64,000 nucleotides of DNA. Origin: Gnetum montanum. Its lineage: Eukaryota > Streptophyta > Gnetopsida > Gnetales > Gnetaceae. The notes under the pieces were generated by a model. That model saw only the letters and a list, made by a program, of their open reading frames with translations, had not been told where the DNA came from and did no database searches. The DNA lies in the NCBI GenBank assembly GCA_015680685.1, contig MNCI01026937.1:862880-926879 (forward strand), read 5' to 3'. The translations under genes and the position numbers were made by a program. Below, in pieces: positions 23,401-35,669 of the stretch. Each line of letters starts with the position of its first letter. Position 1 is the stretch's first letter.

Positions 23401-24880
23401 TTAGAGCCCCTAGACTTGAAAATTCTACCAGTTGACATGGAGTATGCATTCTTAAAAATGGCAAGCTGATTATAATCAATGTAAATCTTGCTCTTGAACA
23501 AAAAGACAAGCTATTGAAGATGATCAATAAATGATCAAAAACCTTTGCTTAGTCATATCCTGAACTAAGTAGAATTGATGCAAGGATATGCCAGCATCGT
23601 ACCTACACCAACCTGATCATGAAGCCAAGAAGGTAGTTGAACCCCAAGTTGAAACATATCATCAAAAAGGAAAACAAAAAACTCCTTAAGGTAGGGTTCA
23701 TCTATCCCATCATGGATAGTGAGTGGGTTAGCCCACTCATAATTGTGTCAAAGAAAGATGGCAAGTGGCAGGTCTGCATCAACTTTAGGCTATTGAATAT
23801 GGTAACATTTAAAGATCATTTTCCATTACCCTTTTTGGACCAAGTGTTGGATACCATATTTGGGCATTATTATTATAGCTTCTTGGATGGTTATAGTCAC
23901 TATAACCAAATCTAGATTGTGCTAGAAGATTAGGCAAAAATAATGTTCATGAATCATTGGGGGAATTTTTCATATTGCAATATGCCATTTGGTTTATGTA
24001 ATGCCCTTGCAACATTTCAACACCTAGTCCTTAGTATTTTTCAACAGTAGATTGGTAGCAAGGTAGAACTCTTTATCAATGATTTCTCTACCTATGGGGC
24101 TACATTTTAGCAAGCCCTGATCACCTTGAGTAAGTACTAAAAAGATGTGTTGAAACAAACTTGAGGCTCAATTAGCAAAAAATCCATTTCACGGTCTAGG
24201 AGGACATAGTACTAGGGTGTAGAATTACTTAAGCAAGGATTGAGGTAGACCTAGAAAAGATAAGGGTCATCCAAGAAATCACACGCCAAGTAGAGATAGT
24301 CAAAGACATCTAATCATTCCTTAGAGACACTGGCTACTACTGGTGATTTATAGAGAATTTCTCTAGGATTAAAAAGCCATTATTCTAGCTTACAAATAAA
24401 TATGATTCACTCATCTGGACTAAGGAGTATGAACATGCATTCCAATAACTGAAGGAAAAACTCATAGAAACTCCAATTATATGGGCATCAAACTGGTCCA
24501 AGACATTTTATATAATGCATTTAATTATGCCTTGGGAGCCATGGGAGCCATGGGAGCCATGCTTACATAATTAAATTACACCAGAACTAAGAAAGAACTA
24601 ATGGCAGTGTTGTATGCTCTTAAAAAGTTTAGGCACTATGTGCTTGGCTACAAAGTGTTTGCACACATAGATCACAGTGCCATCTTCTTTATTTGGATAA
24701 GCCAACAGTGAGCCCTCGTATCATGTAGTGGCTTGTGAACTTATAGGAATTTTTTTTCACAATGGTAGATTAAAAAGGAATTGAGAATGTGGTCTCTGAT
24801 CACCTCTCTTGATTAAGATGGGATAATAAAGAAGAGGAAAACCTACTCTTTGATCAATTTCTAGATGAACTCCTCTTTAC
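23401..24880 (+). pseudogene. Outer element reverse transcriptase and RNase H
   Basis: An open stretch at 23637-23915 reads YPIMDSEWVSPLIIVSKKDG, WQVCINFRLLN and FPLPFLDQVLD, then YSFLDGYSHYNQI, where FLDG is the first catalytic aspartate motif of Ty3/gypsy RT. MPFGLCNALATFQ follows. The catalytic box then reads LFINDFSTYG, where V/I-D-D is usual, so one catalytic aspartate is replaced. RNase H similarity starts near 24360. It includes NYALGAMGAMGAM with a 9-base unit repeated three times (24534-24560), then RTKKELMAVLYALKKFRHYV. The frame is mostly continuous with stops inserted. It continues in the same frame into integrase. Confidence 0.9.
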
Positions 24881-26190
24881 ATGAGTAATAAATGATCAAG
24901 TGCCCATTGAATGAAAATGGTATGATGCCATCCTCACTTACCTTCTCACTCAGGAGATGCCACAAGATCTAGACCTTAGAAAGAAACAACAATTTCTTCA
25001 TCAAGCTAAGTACTTCATGGAAATTAATGGACACCTTTACAAGGTGTGCACTAATGGCCTAGTTCATTGGTGTGTCTTTGATTTGGACCAATTGTGCATT
25101 CTCCAAGATGCTCATGAAGGCCCTTGCGAAGGCCACTATGCAGGGAGACACACAACCATAAGAATCTTGATGGCAGGATACTATTGGCCCATAGTCTCTA
25201 GGAATGCCCACTAATTTGTTTGATCCTATGAATGCTATCAACAAGATGGTGGAATGATCACTTGAATGGAGAGTCCTTAATAGTGGATTCAACCATTGGA
25301 TCCCTTTGACATATGGGGCATAGACTTCATGGGTTCCATCACATGCATGTCTAATGGAAAGGCATACATCATTGCAGCAATCAACTACTACACCAAATGG
25401 GAAAAAGCAACAACCGTCACCGACTATACATTATCCATTACTACTTGATTTATATAACAACATATTGTAAATAGGTTTGTTATGCCACATGCACTAATTT
25501 ATGACAATGGAACCCATTTTATAGGTGCCACATTTTGAAAGTTAATGTAATGCTTAAGGGTTGAACATAAATTAATAACACCTTATCACCCCCAAGATAA
25601 TGGTCAAGCAGAAGTCACCAATAGGGAGATCACAAAGATCCTAACAAGAACTATAAACAAATATAGAAGAGACTAGAGTGAAAAACTCAATGATGCCCTC
25701 TAGGCCTAATACTCCACATGAAAATTCCCTATAGGCTACTCTCACTATGAGCTAGTGTACAGAAAACTTCCAATACTTTTAGTCCAATCTGAGCTCTGTA
25801 AACTTTCAATAGCCTATGACTTGGATCTTGACCTAAGCCTAGCATAAATAAAAAGTTTAATAAACTTGAATGTGCTAGATGAAAACCAATTAGTGGCCCT
25901 ATCTTTGAATGAAGTGCACAAGGCATACAACAAGAAGCATAATGATCTTAGAATTTGAAAAGTAAAATTTCAACTTAGAGATAAGGTTCTCTACTAGAAC
26001 CCAACACATGTACCTTAGAAAAAAAGGTTTCAAACATTGAAGGAGGAACCTTATATAATTGATAAAACCTTTTCCTCTGGGATCATGTTAATCTACAAAA
26101 CTGACAATCCACACAAAAAGTATTTGGTCAACATCCAACAAGTAAAACATTTCCTTGAGCCAAGACAAGCTAGTGCAACTACTACCTAAT
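24881..26190 (+). pseudogene. Outer element integrase
   Basis: The N-terminal zinc-binding region reads HEGPCEGHYAGRHTTIRILM, then GYYWPIVSRNAH, with part of the two-cysteine half altered. The catalytic core shows all three acidic motifs of the DDE triad: WGIDFMGSI (about 25317), YDNGTHFIG (about 25501) and HPQDNGQAEVTNREI (about 25590). A C-terminal domain follows with AYNKKHNDLR, LRDKVLY and EPYIIDKTF, resembling the GPY/F module. No chromodomain was recognised. The enzyme would insert the cDNA into the chromosome. This copy has many TAG and TGA stops. Confidence 0.9.
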
Positions 26191-27384
26191 CAGATGGACG
26201 ATCATGCTCTATATTTTGCATCTCCTTCTTTCAACATAGTCATGAGGGAGATGGCCATCTGTGCTAACCATACACATGGCTCCTTAGTTTTTCACTTTCT
26301 TTTTGTTTTGCATATTTTTTTCTACACATTTTTATTTTACACTTTGTGGATTTTTACCCATTTTTTGTTTTTCACTCTATTGATTTTCTCAATTTTTGTT
26401 TTACAACATTGTTAGTATGTTTTATCTTTCTTGAATATTTTATACTTTCTTATATATATTTTACTTTATTTTTGTGTGACTTTTCATTATTCTTGCTAAT
26501 AAAACTGCTTTATTACTGTAGAATACAATGCCAGCATTGTTGTTTACTAATGGTGGTCTATGCTTAATGTTTTGCTTGTTAATGTTTGGTTTCTATTTTT
26601 GTATTATGATGTTTGATGACTAAGACATGGTTTCTTTTTTATGAAACAAGCAATGAGTCTACATCATCCACCCATCCACAAGCTCTATGGTTTTCCTTAT
26701 TTTGAAATTTTAAGGTCTCTTTCATTAAAAAGACTTTTAATAAATTTATAATCTTGGTAGTTTTAGTGGCAATGCAAAGTCACTAAAAGTGGTTGGTTTT
26801 GGATCTACACTAAGGATGGATCTTTTGAGGTCATTTTAAACACAAACTCCACAAGGGATTTCTTATGACCTCAATTTTGGATTCCATCCCTCCTTCTTGA
26901 TCATTCCTCTATGTTGCCCATAACTCACCTTATTGCCAGTTTCTATGTTCTGCTTGATGTCTTAGTTTAACGTGTTGGAATTCTTGGATAGATTTTTCTG
27001 GCTTGGTCCTTAACTTTTCATAATCATTAATCAACTATGGGGCCCACAAACTCTTAGTTGAGGTTATGTATGGGCAAAAAGGACATGTGCCTAGTATGGG
27101 GAGGACCCACTTGCATATCTCTTGGTTTGGATAGTTAAGCCCTTATCTTTGACATTGTTGCAATCATATCTTTTGCATACCCCATTGTGCATCTAGCGCC
27201 ATGCTCCTTAAGCATTCATAAAACTTTGTTCTCCAAACATTTTCTTAATTCTATAAATTTTTTAAGCTCCAATGTCCTCTTCTACTATTTTCATCATGTT
27301 CATAACTTTTTGGGCTTCCATTTGACCCAAATTTCACTAAAAAATTCCTTGTATTTTCAAACCTTTTCCAAAGTCAATTGTGAT
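26191..27384 (+). other. Non-coding spacer after integrase
   Basis: T-rich tract of repeated TTTTACAC-like units at 26290-26410, shared with the nested element at 17420-17500. The following kilobase aligns loosely with the nested element's 3' region (for example CATCCACCCATCCAC at about 26663). No credible gene is seen. Confidence 0.6.
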
Positions 27385-27520
27385 CAACAACTGCATCGAC
27401 TAGGCCTAGTTAATGCATCCAACCCCATCGATGGGGCCCCATCAACTAGTCCTTGTCCATGCAATGCAAAAAATCTATAAATACCATTGAATACTTTGTT
27501 ACTTTTTATCATTTTCTTCA
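27385..27520 (+). promoter_or_regulatory. Internal U3-like module with a TATA box
   Basis: The blocks GCATCGACTAGGCC and CCCCATCGATGGGGCCCC are the same kind of repeats found in the U3 of this element's LTRs (11770-11860 and 31010-31090). They are followed about 50 bases on by a TATA-like CTATAAATACC at 27474. This suggests an internal promoter for the extra 3' module. It is inferred from sequence resemblance only. A captured piece of LTR is the alternative. Confidence 0.45.
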
Positions 27521-27642
27521 TAATAAGAGGGGAGTTTTGCCATTTTTCATTGGCCAAAACCTTCTAGAGCCCATAGCTTTTCGACTATTTGTCCAAATCA
27601 CTCCATTCTTTGATCCTGCAGCTAACATAAGTAAGCTCTTTG

Positions 27643-30600
27643 TCATGGGGGTTGCAAACCTTAAGGTTTTTAACAAAAAAAAATTTCCCCCAAAGGGTTA
27701 ATGAGTACAAAAATATTAGACCATCAATTTTGAGAGTTTAATCCTTCTAACAATCTCCAATATTACTATAATTATTTATTAACATCAAAACACAATAAAC
27801 TAATAATTAAAATTGATCAAATCATCCATAATCACAACTTAGCTATGTGTAATGTTCCTAATGAGATAAGGTATCACAAATTATTTCACATTACACAATA
27901 ATTACTAACCCATAGTCATGTTGAAATTATAGATCACAGTAAGATTGAAATGACTACAGGAGGAAGGACTATCCCAACAAAGGGAGAAAAGACCTAGAAA
28001 TAGAAGGGACCAGCAAGAATAAGCCTAGGAACATGAAGAAGAAACCCATGCAATGGGACCTCTTCAGGAGGAGTCCAATGTGGAATTGGTTCAATAGATT
28101 CTCAAGGAAGAGGTTGTAATAGAACAATCACAGTGAGGAGAGCCACTAGGGCCCATACTAAGACTTGAAGTCACACTAACACAAGCTTTCCTCAACACAA
28201 TCAAGCCTCATGATATCCAATGCTTAGTTCTTTAAGAACTAAACTTTGGGACATTCTTAGAGCATGCTCTAGTGGAGGTAAAAACATAGTTGCAAACCTC
28301 TCCCATATGGCCAATCATCACTTCCAGTGGAAAGTGGTACATCCTCTTTTGGAATAATAGAAGGATAGGTTCCACTATAAAAATTAAGGCATTTAAGTGT
28401 CCTACTTGGATGAATCCATTGCGCAGGATCTTAGGTTGCCTGATTCTGGGACACAACTGGCAAAACTATCTACGCAAGCTAATCCAGAGGTTAAAAAGGA
28501 GTGGACCTAGTGGTGTTATGGGGTTGACCATAAGGATTTTGGCATGCTCACACTAGTGGAATGCATATACTTCAAGATAGTAGCCTATCACCTCAATCCC
28601 ATGGTGAGGCCCAATAAGATGATAGCCTTCTCTACCTAAGCATGTGCCACTCTAAGTAGGAAATTTTAGAAAACCTTCTACAATTAATCTATCTAAAGAT
28701 AGAAATGCACTTCAAAAAGAATGAACATGGATGGAAAACCCTACCTTTTCCATGCCTTATCTAAAAAATTTGCAAAAGCATATGCATAATATACTATGAC
28801 AATGACATGATTAGGCATACTCCCATTGCCTCTTGGTCCAAAATGATGAAGGACAAGATGCCTGTCATGTCTAAAGAAGAGGAGAAACAACTACCACATC
28901 CACCACCTACTTAGGAAACAATGTTGAAAATCCATGCTACCATAGAATGCCTACGTAAATTCAAGAGCAACTTTTGGAATAGCAGGAGCAGTGAGCAAAA
29001 ATGAGTGGTGGAGATCCACTTGTATATCAACCTACAATGAGTCACGTTAATAAAGTGGCTTGAATAATTAGTTAGATGGAGGAAGGTGGATCAATATTCT
29101 CATCCTAATGAATGTAGCTACCCATGAGATTTAATCCTAGTGCCAAAGAGGTGATAGTGTCTCTCTCTCAATACCATTTATTCCCAAAAATCTCTAGGAA
29201 TGCTACTTCCTTTTCAATGCTCTTGGAGGACAGCAAGGGGGCAACTATACTAGTGATGTAGCACCAAGGGTAGAAGATAGCTATAGAAGTAGTTGCTAAC
29301 CAAATTGCTAAAGTACTTAATGCACTTGCGATGTCTATACTAGACATATCTACACTTAGAGATGTCCAGACATTTGTAGGAACTATCGGCGAAAGATTAA
29401 GTGTAGCCTAGCATGAAGAGTTGCTAGATCAACTGGTGGGGACTGGGCAACCAATTCTAGACATCTTTGATTTTTTAGATAACATTACTACATCCTAATT
29501 AGAGCTTCTTGAAGCAAAGGACAAATGTATCATCTTAAAAGGAAATCTTGAAATGGCTCAAGCATAAAACAAATGCTTGGTCACTAAATTACATGCCCAT
29601 TTTACTGATCTAGCACTCCTTAACCTTGCAATAACCAAGGATGAAGCTTTTTAGTAGCTTCAAGAATGATTAAAACAGGTTGAGAAGGGAATGGTAATAG
29701 CCATCTTTAACCAATTTGTAGCCAAAGAAAAGACCCACTTAGCTCAAAAGGACTTGGTTCAAATGTGCTAGGAAAATGAAACATTGACCATAGAATATCA
29801 TCACCTATGAAATTTTGATGCACAAAAACAAAAAAAAATGCAAGAATTCATTCATCAACAGTAGGAGCAACTAGCTAAAGTGAACACGGAATTGAGGAAA
29901 TTGGTAGTGAAGAATCGTAATTTCTCTATGGAGGAAGTCCATGCTTACAAAAAAAATTTATCATTGAAATTATTTCCTGGAAAATTGACGCTTTCAAATT
30001 TGAGAGAAAGTTAAGAATCACTATAGAGTTAGGTTGGCCTGTAGAAGGAGGTAAATGAGAAAAATATTCAAATGGCTAAGACAAAAGTAACTGAGATCCT
30101 CTAGTAACTCTAGCAAGGAAGAGAAGTATCGAAACCTATCATTGATGGGATAGATGCCTATAATAAAGCAAATATCTACCTAAAGGAGTTGCAAATCGAA
30201 GAAATGATAGAATATATGGGACTAGCCAATCTCTGATACATAAATCTAGCAATGTTGACTACCAAACAGTCATGGTCAAAACTTGAAAAGCAAGTGGCTA
30301 TCTCGTACTTGCCATATGAGGTTGAGTTCAAGGATCATAAGGACACCAAGTAAAAGCTTGAGATGGCAAACACTGAACTCAAAGTTCTCAAGGCACAATT
30401 TACCAATCAATGATCAATTACTGATAACTTGGCCAAGAGAATGAATGATTACCAGGAGCTACAAAATGCAATCAGGGTGTTCAACATTGAGTGCAAACAA
30501 TTCACTACTTGGTTCATCAATGCTAACGAGTTGTTCCCAACAATTCCATGTCCTTATGATCTGTCCATTCCAGCCCACATTGGCAAAGGTATGTGGACCA

Positions 30601-30748
30601 TGCATGATGCCAAGAGTAAGGAGGAGAAAATGAAAGCATTGCTGGACGCAGTCCACCTCCCACTAGAAGTTGCAGCCACAATTGGACAACCACAATTGCC
30701 TCAACTGCCACATGTGCCTGAAGTTGGAGAACATCTGTTGGAGCCTTA
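27643..30748 (+). pseudogene. Extra 3' coding module of the outer element (unrecognised)
   Basis: From about 27640 (MGVANLKVFNKKKF, closed at 27701) to the stop at 30747 the sequence reads as a decayed protein-coding region. Pieces such as FKIVAYHLNPMVRPNKMIAF (about 28575) are credible coding sequence in one frame. Around 29700-30000 it is rich in glutamine, lysine and glutamate in a coiled-coil-like pattern (LAQKDLVQM, EQLAKVNTELRKLVVKNRN). The last open piece, 30429-30749, ends in a proline-rich stretch (GQPQLPQLPHVPEVGEH). I do not recognise the family. Large plant gypsy elements often carry an additional ORF after integrase, which fits the position. The nested relative lacks it. Confidence 0.5.
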
Positions 30749-30999
30749 GGAGCCTCCATTGCCTAGGACCATGTTATTTTTTCAATTTTCTTCATGCCAT
30801 CAAAGGACATGTTATCTAATTTTTTTTTGTGTTAAATTTTGTGTCATGAACACCAAAACTTGTAATTTTATTGATTCGTACACTTGGACACTTAGTCTTG
30901 TCATGTTAGTTTTGTTGTGTCATGTGCTAGTCAATAATCCCATACCTTCCCAATCTTGTAAATAACTTGAAAACAAGTTTTCATTCAGTTGTGGGGGTA

Positions 31000-31877
31000 T
31001 GATGAGTCATGGATTGGCCATGATAATGAGGCCTCATCGACTAGGCCCTATTGACTAGGTTGTGTCAACTAGGCCCTATCAACACAAGGTCTATTCTTGC
31101 CTATACATACATGCCAACCTACCATGTTTGGGCATCGTCTTGTCATAGTGTAGTGAAGCTCTTGCATTTTTTACATTCAAATGTTAAAATATTTTCCTGA
31201 GTGCATGTAGCAAGAGTTATTGAGTGTGCATATGTTTATTTGAGCACTATTGTACCTGAGCACGATAGTATGTGCAGTAATAAAGATGAACCTTTTGATC
31301 AAACCTTGTAGCATTCTAGATAGCTTAAATGTTTTATTCATGCATTTAATATTTTTAGTTATTTACTCAATGTTCTTCAATAATTAAGCTAATTAAATAA
31401 TTAAGCAAAATAAGATAAATAGAAATTAAGTAAACACATAAGTATAACCACTTTGAGCATGCATATGACATTTGGTAATTGCAATAGCACTTAATGCTTG
31501 GTAACCTAGCAATGTTATATGTGTTCAGGATGTGTATGGTAGGTGAGACTAGATACTTATGTTATGACTAGTTGAAAAATAGTTAGCCCATTAAATTAAA
31601 GTAGATATTAAATTACTTTATTCTCTATCCTATTTATTTCAAGCACCAAAACTATATAATATAAAATGATAAAATCATGTGCCTCAATTACACTTAAACC
31701 ATACCCTTAAGCTTCACAAGTGTAGTTGGGAAGACAATGAATGTCCTCAACATCCAAGTTTACTTCTTGGAAAACTAGTGCATTGAAAAACTATAGAGTC
31801 CATGAAATTCAATTGGATCGTGCATGAACACTTGGTGATTTGTATGGTTGGGCATAGTGGTACCTTTCCGCTCATCA
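31000..31877 (+). repeat. 3' LTR of the outer gypsy element
   Basis: Starts TGATGAGTCATGG directly after the purine-rich GTGGGGGTA and ends GCTCATCA, followed by the target duplication CCTAT. U3 contains repeated ACTAGGCCCTATCAAC units (about 31039-31085). R/U5 aligns with the 5' LTR up to the terminus. Confidence 0.9.
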
Positions 31878-32199
31878 CCTATAGTCACAGTTGTTTTCTT
31901 TGTTCTTTACTTTTTAGTTATACTTAAATATATGGAGATTCCTATCTTAGTATTATAATTCTTACACTTTATTCTTTTATCATAACAAGTCAAACTCTAT
32001 AACTTCTATTGTTTTAGGTCATGGTTGAATATTGTCTTGATATCTTTATATGTTAACTTTTAATCCATTGTGATCATATCATTATGTACATACTTATAAA
32101 GTAATTTACTACTCAATATATGTACTACATCATTTAGTCTACCATAATTATCATCTTCAAAAATTTCAATTATAATAGTTTTTATATTCATGCTACTTG

Positions 32200-32420
32200 A
32201 CATTCTAATTGTTGAAGTTGGTTCTCCTCTTCCTAAAAGACCTTAAACTCCTAACATTGCTATCTTTCAACTTAGACTAGTTATGATAGTAAGTGTATGG
32301 TTTAGTCTAAAGTGAGATGTATAATAATGATATTATTCAACATACTTTATTAGTAAAAGTAAAATATAGAAATTAACTAATCTAGCCTAAACATGATGAG
32401 CATTTGTTTTTGATTTGCCA
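32200..32420 (-). repeat. Short fragment of a gypsy LTR
   Basis: On the minus strand CATCTCACTTTAGACTAAACC and the following ACTAGTCTAAGTT match the LTR end at 140-200 (CACCTCACTCTAGACTAAACC and ACTAGTCTAGGTG). The match is short and its limits are uncertain. Confidence 0.45.
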
Positions 32421-33589
32421 AATATATCTTAAACTCATGAAATCATTACTAGGATTATCAAGTAGTTACTATTAGGTATTGTACATATTTTGTGCCACAA
32501 TGACCAAGATAAGTATGAATTTAACATTGTTTCATCCACGTTTAAGCATCAAAAGCCTGAAAAATAGCATCACAAGCTACAATTTCAACTCCTAGAGGCC
32601 TATGGGAACCATCTTGGTCATAACCTAGCATATGAACATCAATTTTAGTGACCCTAAAAAATGTAGGAAGTGAAAACTTTCTTGGACCACTAATTCTACA
32701 TCACCATTATCAAAATCACTATTGAATCTTAGTTTTGATTTCATAATGCCCCAAACACCTCATCTACAATAGTCTAAGCATGATAGGCATTAGTTTCTGG
32801 AATTTTAAACAAGTTCATTTGGGACCAAGAAAAGCCAAAATTTTTTCTAACTCTACATGATGTTAACACTAATGCTAACATTAACATCAACATTACCACT
32901 ACTGTTACTTATAGAAACACCCTTTAAAACACTATATTTGATAACATTTTAGGCTTGTTCAGGCTCTTGATTATGGTCCCTAATCATTGTCAAAAGGATG
33001 AACATCAATTTCAATAGTGTTTAAAGGTCATAAATGAGGTGTTTTTCCTAGTAATTCTCTAGTGATGTTGAAGCCAACATTAGTGTGGACCATCACTTAC
33101 CTTAGTAAATTTTTCAGCATGTATCATAACTTTTTCTTGCTACTTAAAAAAATTTTCTAAGTATGAAAAAATGAAGTAGACATGCATATGCAATGTTAAT
33201 ATCACTTGCCTTAGTCAAATTGGCATTAGCTTTAGGATACATGGGAATGAAATTTTTCTAAGTATGACTAGGTCACATGAACATGCATATGCAACATTAA
33301 CATTAGCATCAATATCCCTCATCAATGCCAACATCTGCATTAATTTCATCTAAATTAGTGAAATAGAAATCATTTTTAGAAGACATGGAAATGAAATTTT
33401 TATAAGTGTGGCTAGGTCATGGTGACATACATCATAGTGTTAACGTTACTTGGTGATGTCAACGTTTGTATTAATATCACTTGCCTTAGTCAAATCTACA
33501 TTAATCTTATTAATGTGCACTTCAAATTTTAGTTTCCAAAAATGAACTTTAAGTCAACTACACTTTATTTTGAGGACAAATTTGGAAAT

Positions 33590-33612
33590 CTTAGGCCTAT
33601 AAATATGGGACG
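33590..33612 (+). promoter_or_regulatory. TATA-like promoter, possibly LTR-derived
   Basis: CTTAGGCCTATAAATATGGG is a well-formed plant TATA context. No transcript product is visible downstream, so it may be an orphan LTR promoter. Confidence 0.3.
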
Positions 33613-34436
33613 AAACCCCAAATTTAGGGTCATTTTCTTGAGATCTACAACACTTTTTTATATTTTGAGAGATAAAGAACATAGGCATTTATCATCTCCA
33701 CATCTCTCACATGCTTTATGGACACCATAGTTCCGCTTGGTAATACACAAGCTTAGTTTAGGATCATCATGAGATTGCTAGTTCTTACATCACTATCCCA
33801 TCATATCATAATTAATGACTTATCAAAGATTATATTGAATCAAAGACTATTTGTGGCAAAAACTTAGATATTTTAAATTTAATTCATGGAGGTGTTGTTA
33901 TGAGGTTAGGAAAGAATAATTTTGCAAGAACACTAGGCATACCAAGTGATAGCTTTGTTGGCCTTAGCAAGTGATAAAGTATTTATGCTAAAAATTGGTT
34001 GTTCTAGTTTTTCCTGTTACTAATATGCATTTGAATATAAATCATTATATCAAGGATGTGAAAGAGTAAAAAATAATGAAAGTAAATTGTAAGAAAATAA
34101 ATCTAATCTAAGTTAGAGTATTGTAATGAATCAAATTAATCTTAATCTTATTCCTATTCATTAACTATATTTAGGCACAAGCCATTTAAATAATAATTTA
34201 GACAACTAACTCAATTCATGTTGTAGACACTTGTTGACTCCTTCTAAAATTCACTAAAATAAACTATAATAGCTTTTCTACCTTCTAAATTAATGATGCA
34301 TTAAATATTATGGATGGTTGTATTTATAGACATTTATTATAACTATGACTCTATAGCTTAGACATTGCATCATATGTTGCAATGTTGTAGACCACTAAAA
34401 AACTATTTATCATACCTCTATGATTAACTAAAAAGT

Positions 34437-35640
34437 TGTGGACCTTTTAGTATGTCAAAATGTTAAGTAAAATGGAGTCAAAGGTTGTTTTTATGGTTGT
34501 GTGGCTATTTTGTTTTTTCAACCAAGATGTTATGACAAGGAATGAACTAGTTTAGACAAAAGAGAGCTCAAAGTAAAAGGTCATCCACAAGGTCTCAAGC
34601 GAACATGCAAGAATTCCAAGAATGTGGACCAGGATCAAAAAACTCACAAGAAAATTTATCATCATTAAATCATGTATAAGTGCAAGGTTATGAACTAGGA
34701 ATGAAAAATTCATCATGCAAAGGAAGGTGAAGAAAGATGTCTCCAAGAAATAGTAGACATCTTGGCATAATTGAAGGCAACCTAGAAGAAGAAGTCTCTA
34801 AAAAATAGTAGCTATCATTCATCTAGAAAAGATGTCTTTCCCCAAAAAAATATGTCTCCACAAAATGTAGGCTAGTTTCAAAAAGACATCTTTCACCAAA
34901 AAAAAAATGTTTTCATAGAATGAGACCAAATGCCAAAAGACATCTTAGCCATGAAGAAGATGTCTTCCATGATCATTACCTAGTTGTTGCATGAGTTCCA
35001 AGATGGATTTGAAAACATGATGACTATAAGAAGACATCATTCTCATTGGAAAATGTGCAATCCTTTATATAATCATTGTGTAATCTTTTGACAATCATTA
35101 TAATCATTATTACTCCTCATTGTATTATCTTTTGTTCATTGTAAAGTGTGTTGTACCTTAAAGAGCAAGGATTAGCAAACTAAGTTGCATTCATCCCTTG
35201 TAATTGTTGTTCTCACTTGTTGCCAGGTGGGGTTGATGTGCTTCTTGTGGGAAGGCATCTTACATGAGCTTATCAAGATCTTACGGGATTGACTATTAGT
35301 GTAGCACCACAACACTCTAGAGTGGAGCTTAAGATTATAAAGGTTTTGGAAGCTTAGAAACCACATTCTAAGCTTGTTGAAACCTTGTGGAATTGAGTGG
35401 TTGGTGCAACATCACTATACTCTTGAGTGGAGCTTCAATCTCATACAGGGTGTGGTACTCTTCAAACCACATTTGAGAGCAACAAAGTCTAGAGATGTGC
35501 TTGGAATCTACCCTCCAAGTGTGGACTACCCAAGTTGGGAAACCATGTTAAATTTGGTGTGTGCGCTTTGTCCAAAGAATTTAAATTTGGGAAACTTATT
35601 CATTCACCCATGTTTGATGGATTTGAATTTTCCAATTAGA
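34437..35640 (+). repeat. Copia LTR, copy A
   Basis: Starts TGTGGACCTTTTAGTATGTC and resembles the LTRs at 42021 and 46661 throughout. Shared blocks include GGTGTGTGCGCTTTGTC and AAATTTGGGAAACTTATTCA near its end. Several AGACATCTT / AAGATGTCT motifs lie in the middle. The 3' end is uncertain because the terminus and PBS cannot be seen, and no target duplication was found. Confidence 0.75.
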
Positions 35641-35669
35641 AAATAAGAATTCAAGGGTTCTTTGAACCC

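Larger units (their letters stand above)
11760..31877 (+). mobile_element. Outer Ty3/gypsy element, full length, hosting a nested relative
   Basis: LTRs of 858 and 878 bases bracket gag, protease, RT, RNase H and integrase in the Ty3/gypsy order, followed by a long 3' module. Flanking CCTGT (11755-11759) and CCTAT (31878-31882) are a target duplication with one mutated base. The LTR ends are TGATGAG and CTCATCA. Without the 7.39-kb nested insertion the element is about 12.7 kb. Stops throughout, a lost protease glycine and a mutated RT catalytic box show it is extinct. Its size and extra 3' region resemble large Tat-type plant gypsy elements. That lineage call is inference, because no phylogeny could be run. 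Confidence 0.88.
31883..34436. other. AT-rich spacer, mostly unidentified
   Basis: No gene was found. Two fragments with LTR or promoter character are listed separately (32200-32420 and 33590-33610). Around 32860-33500 runs of TTAACATTAGCATCAA-type sequence recur irregularly. The frame at 33542-33730 has no recognised similarity. Confidence 0.5.
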
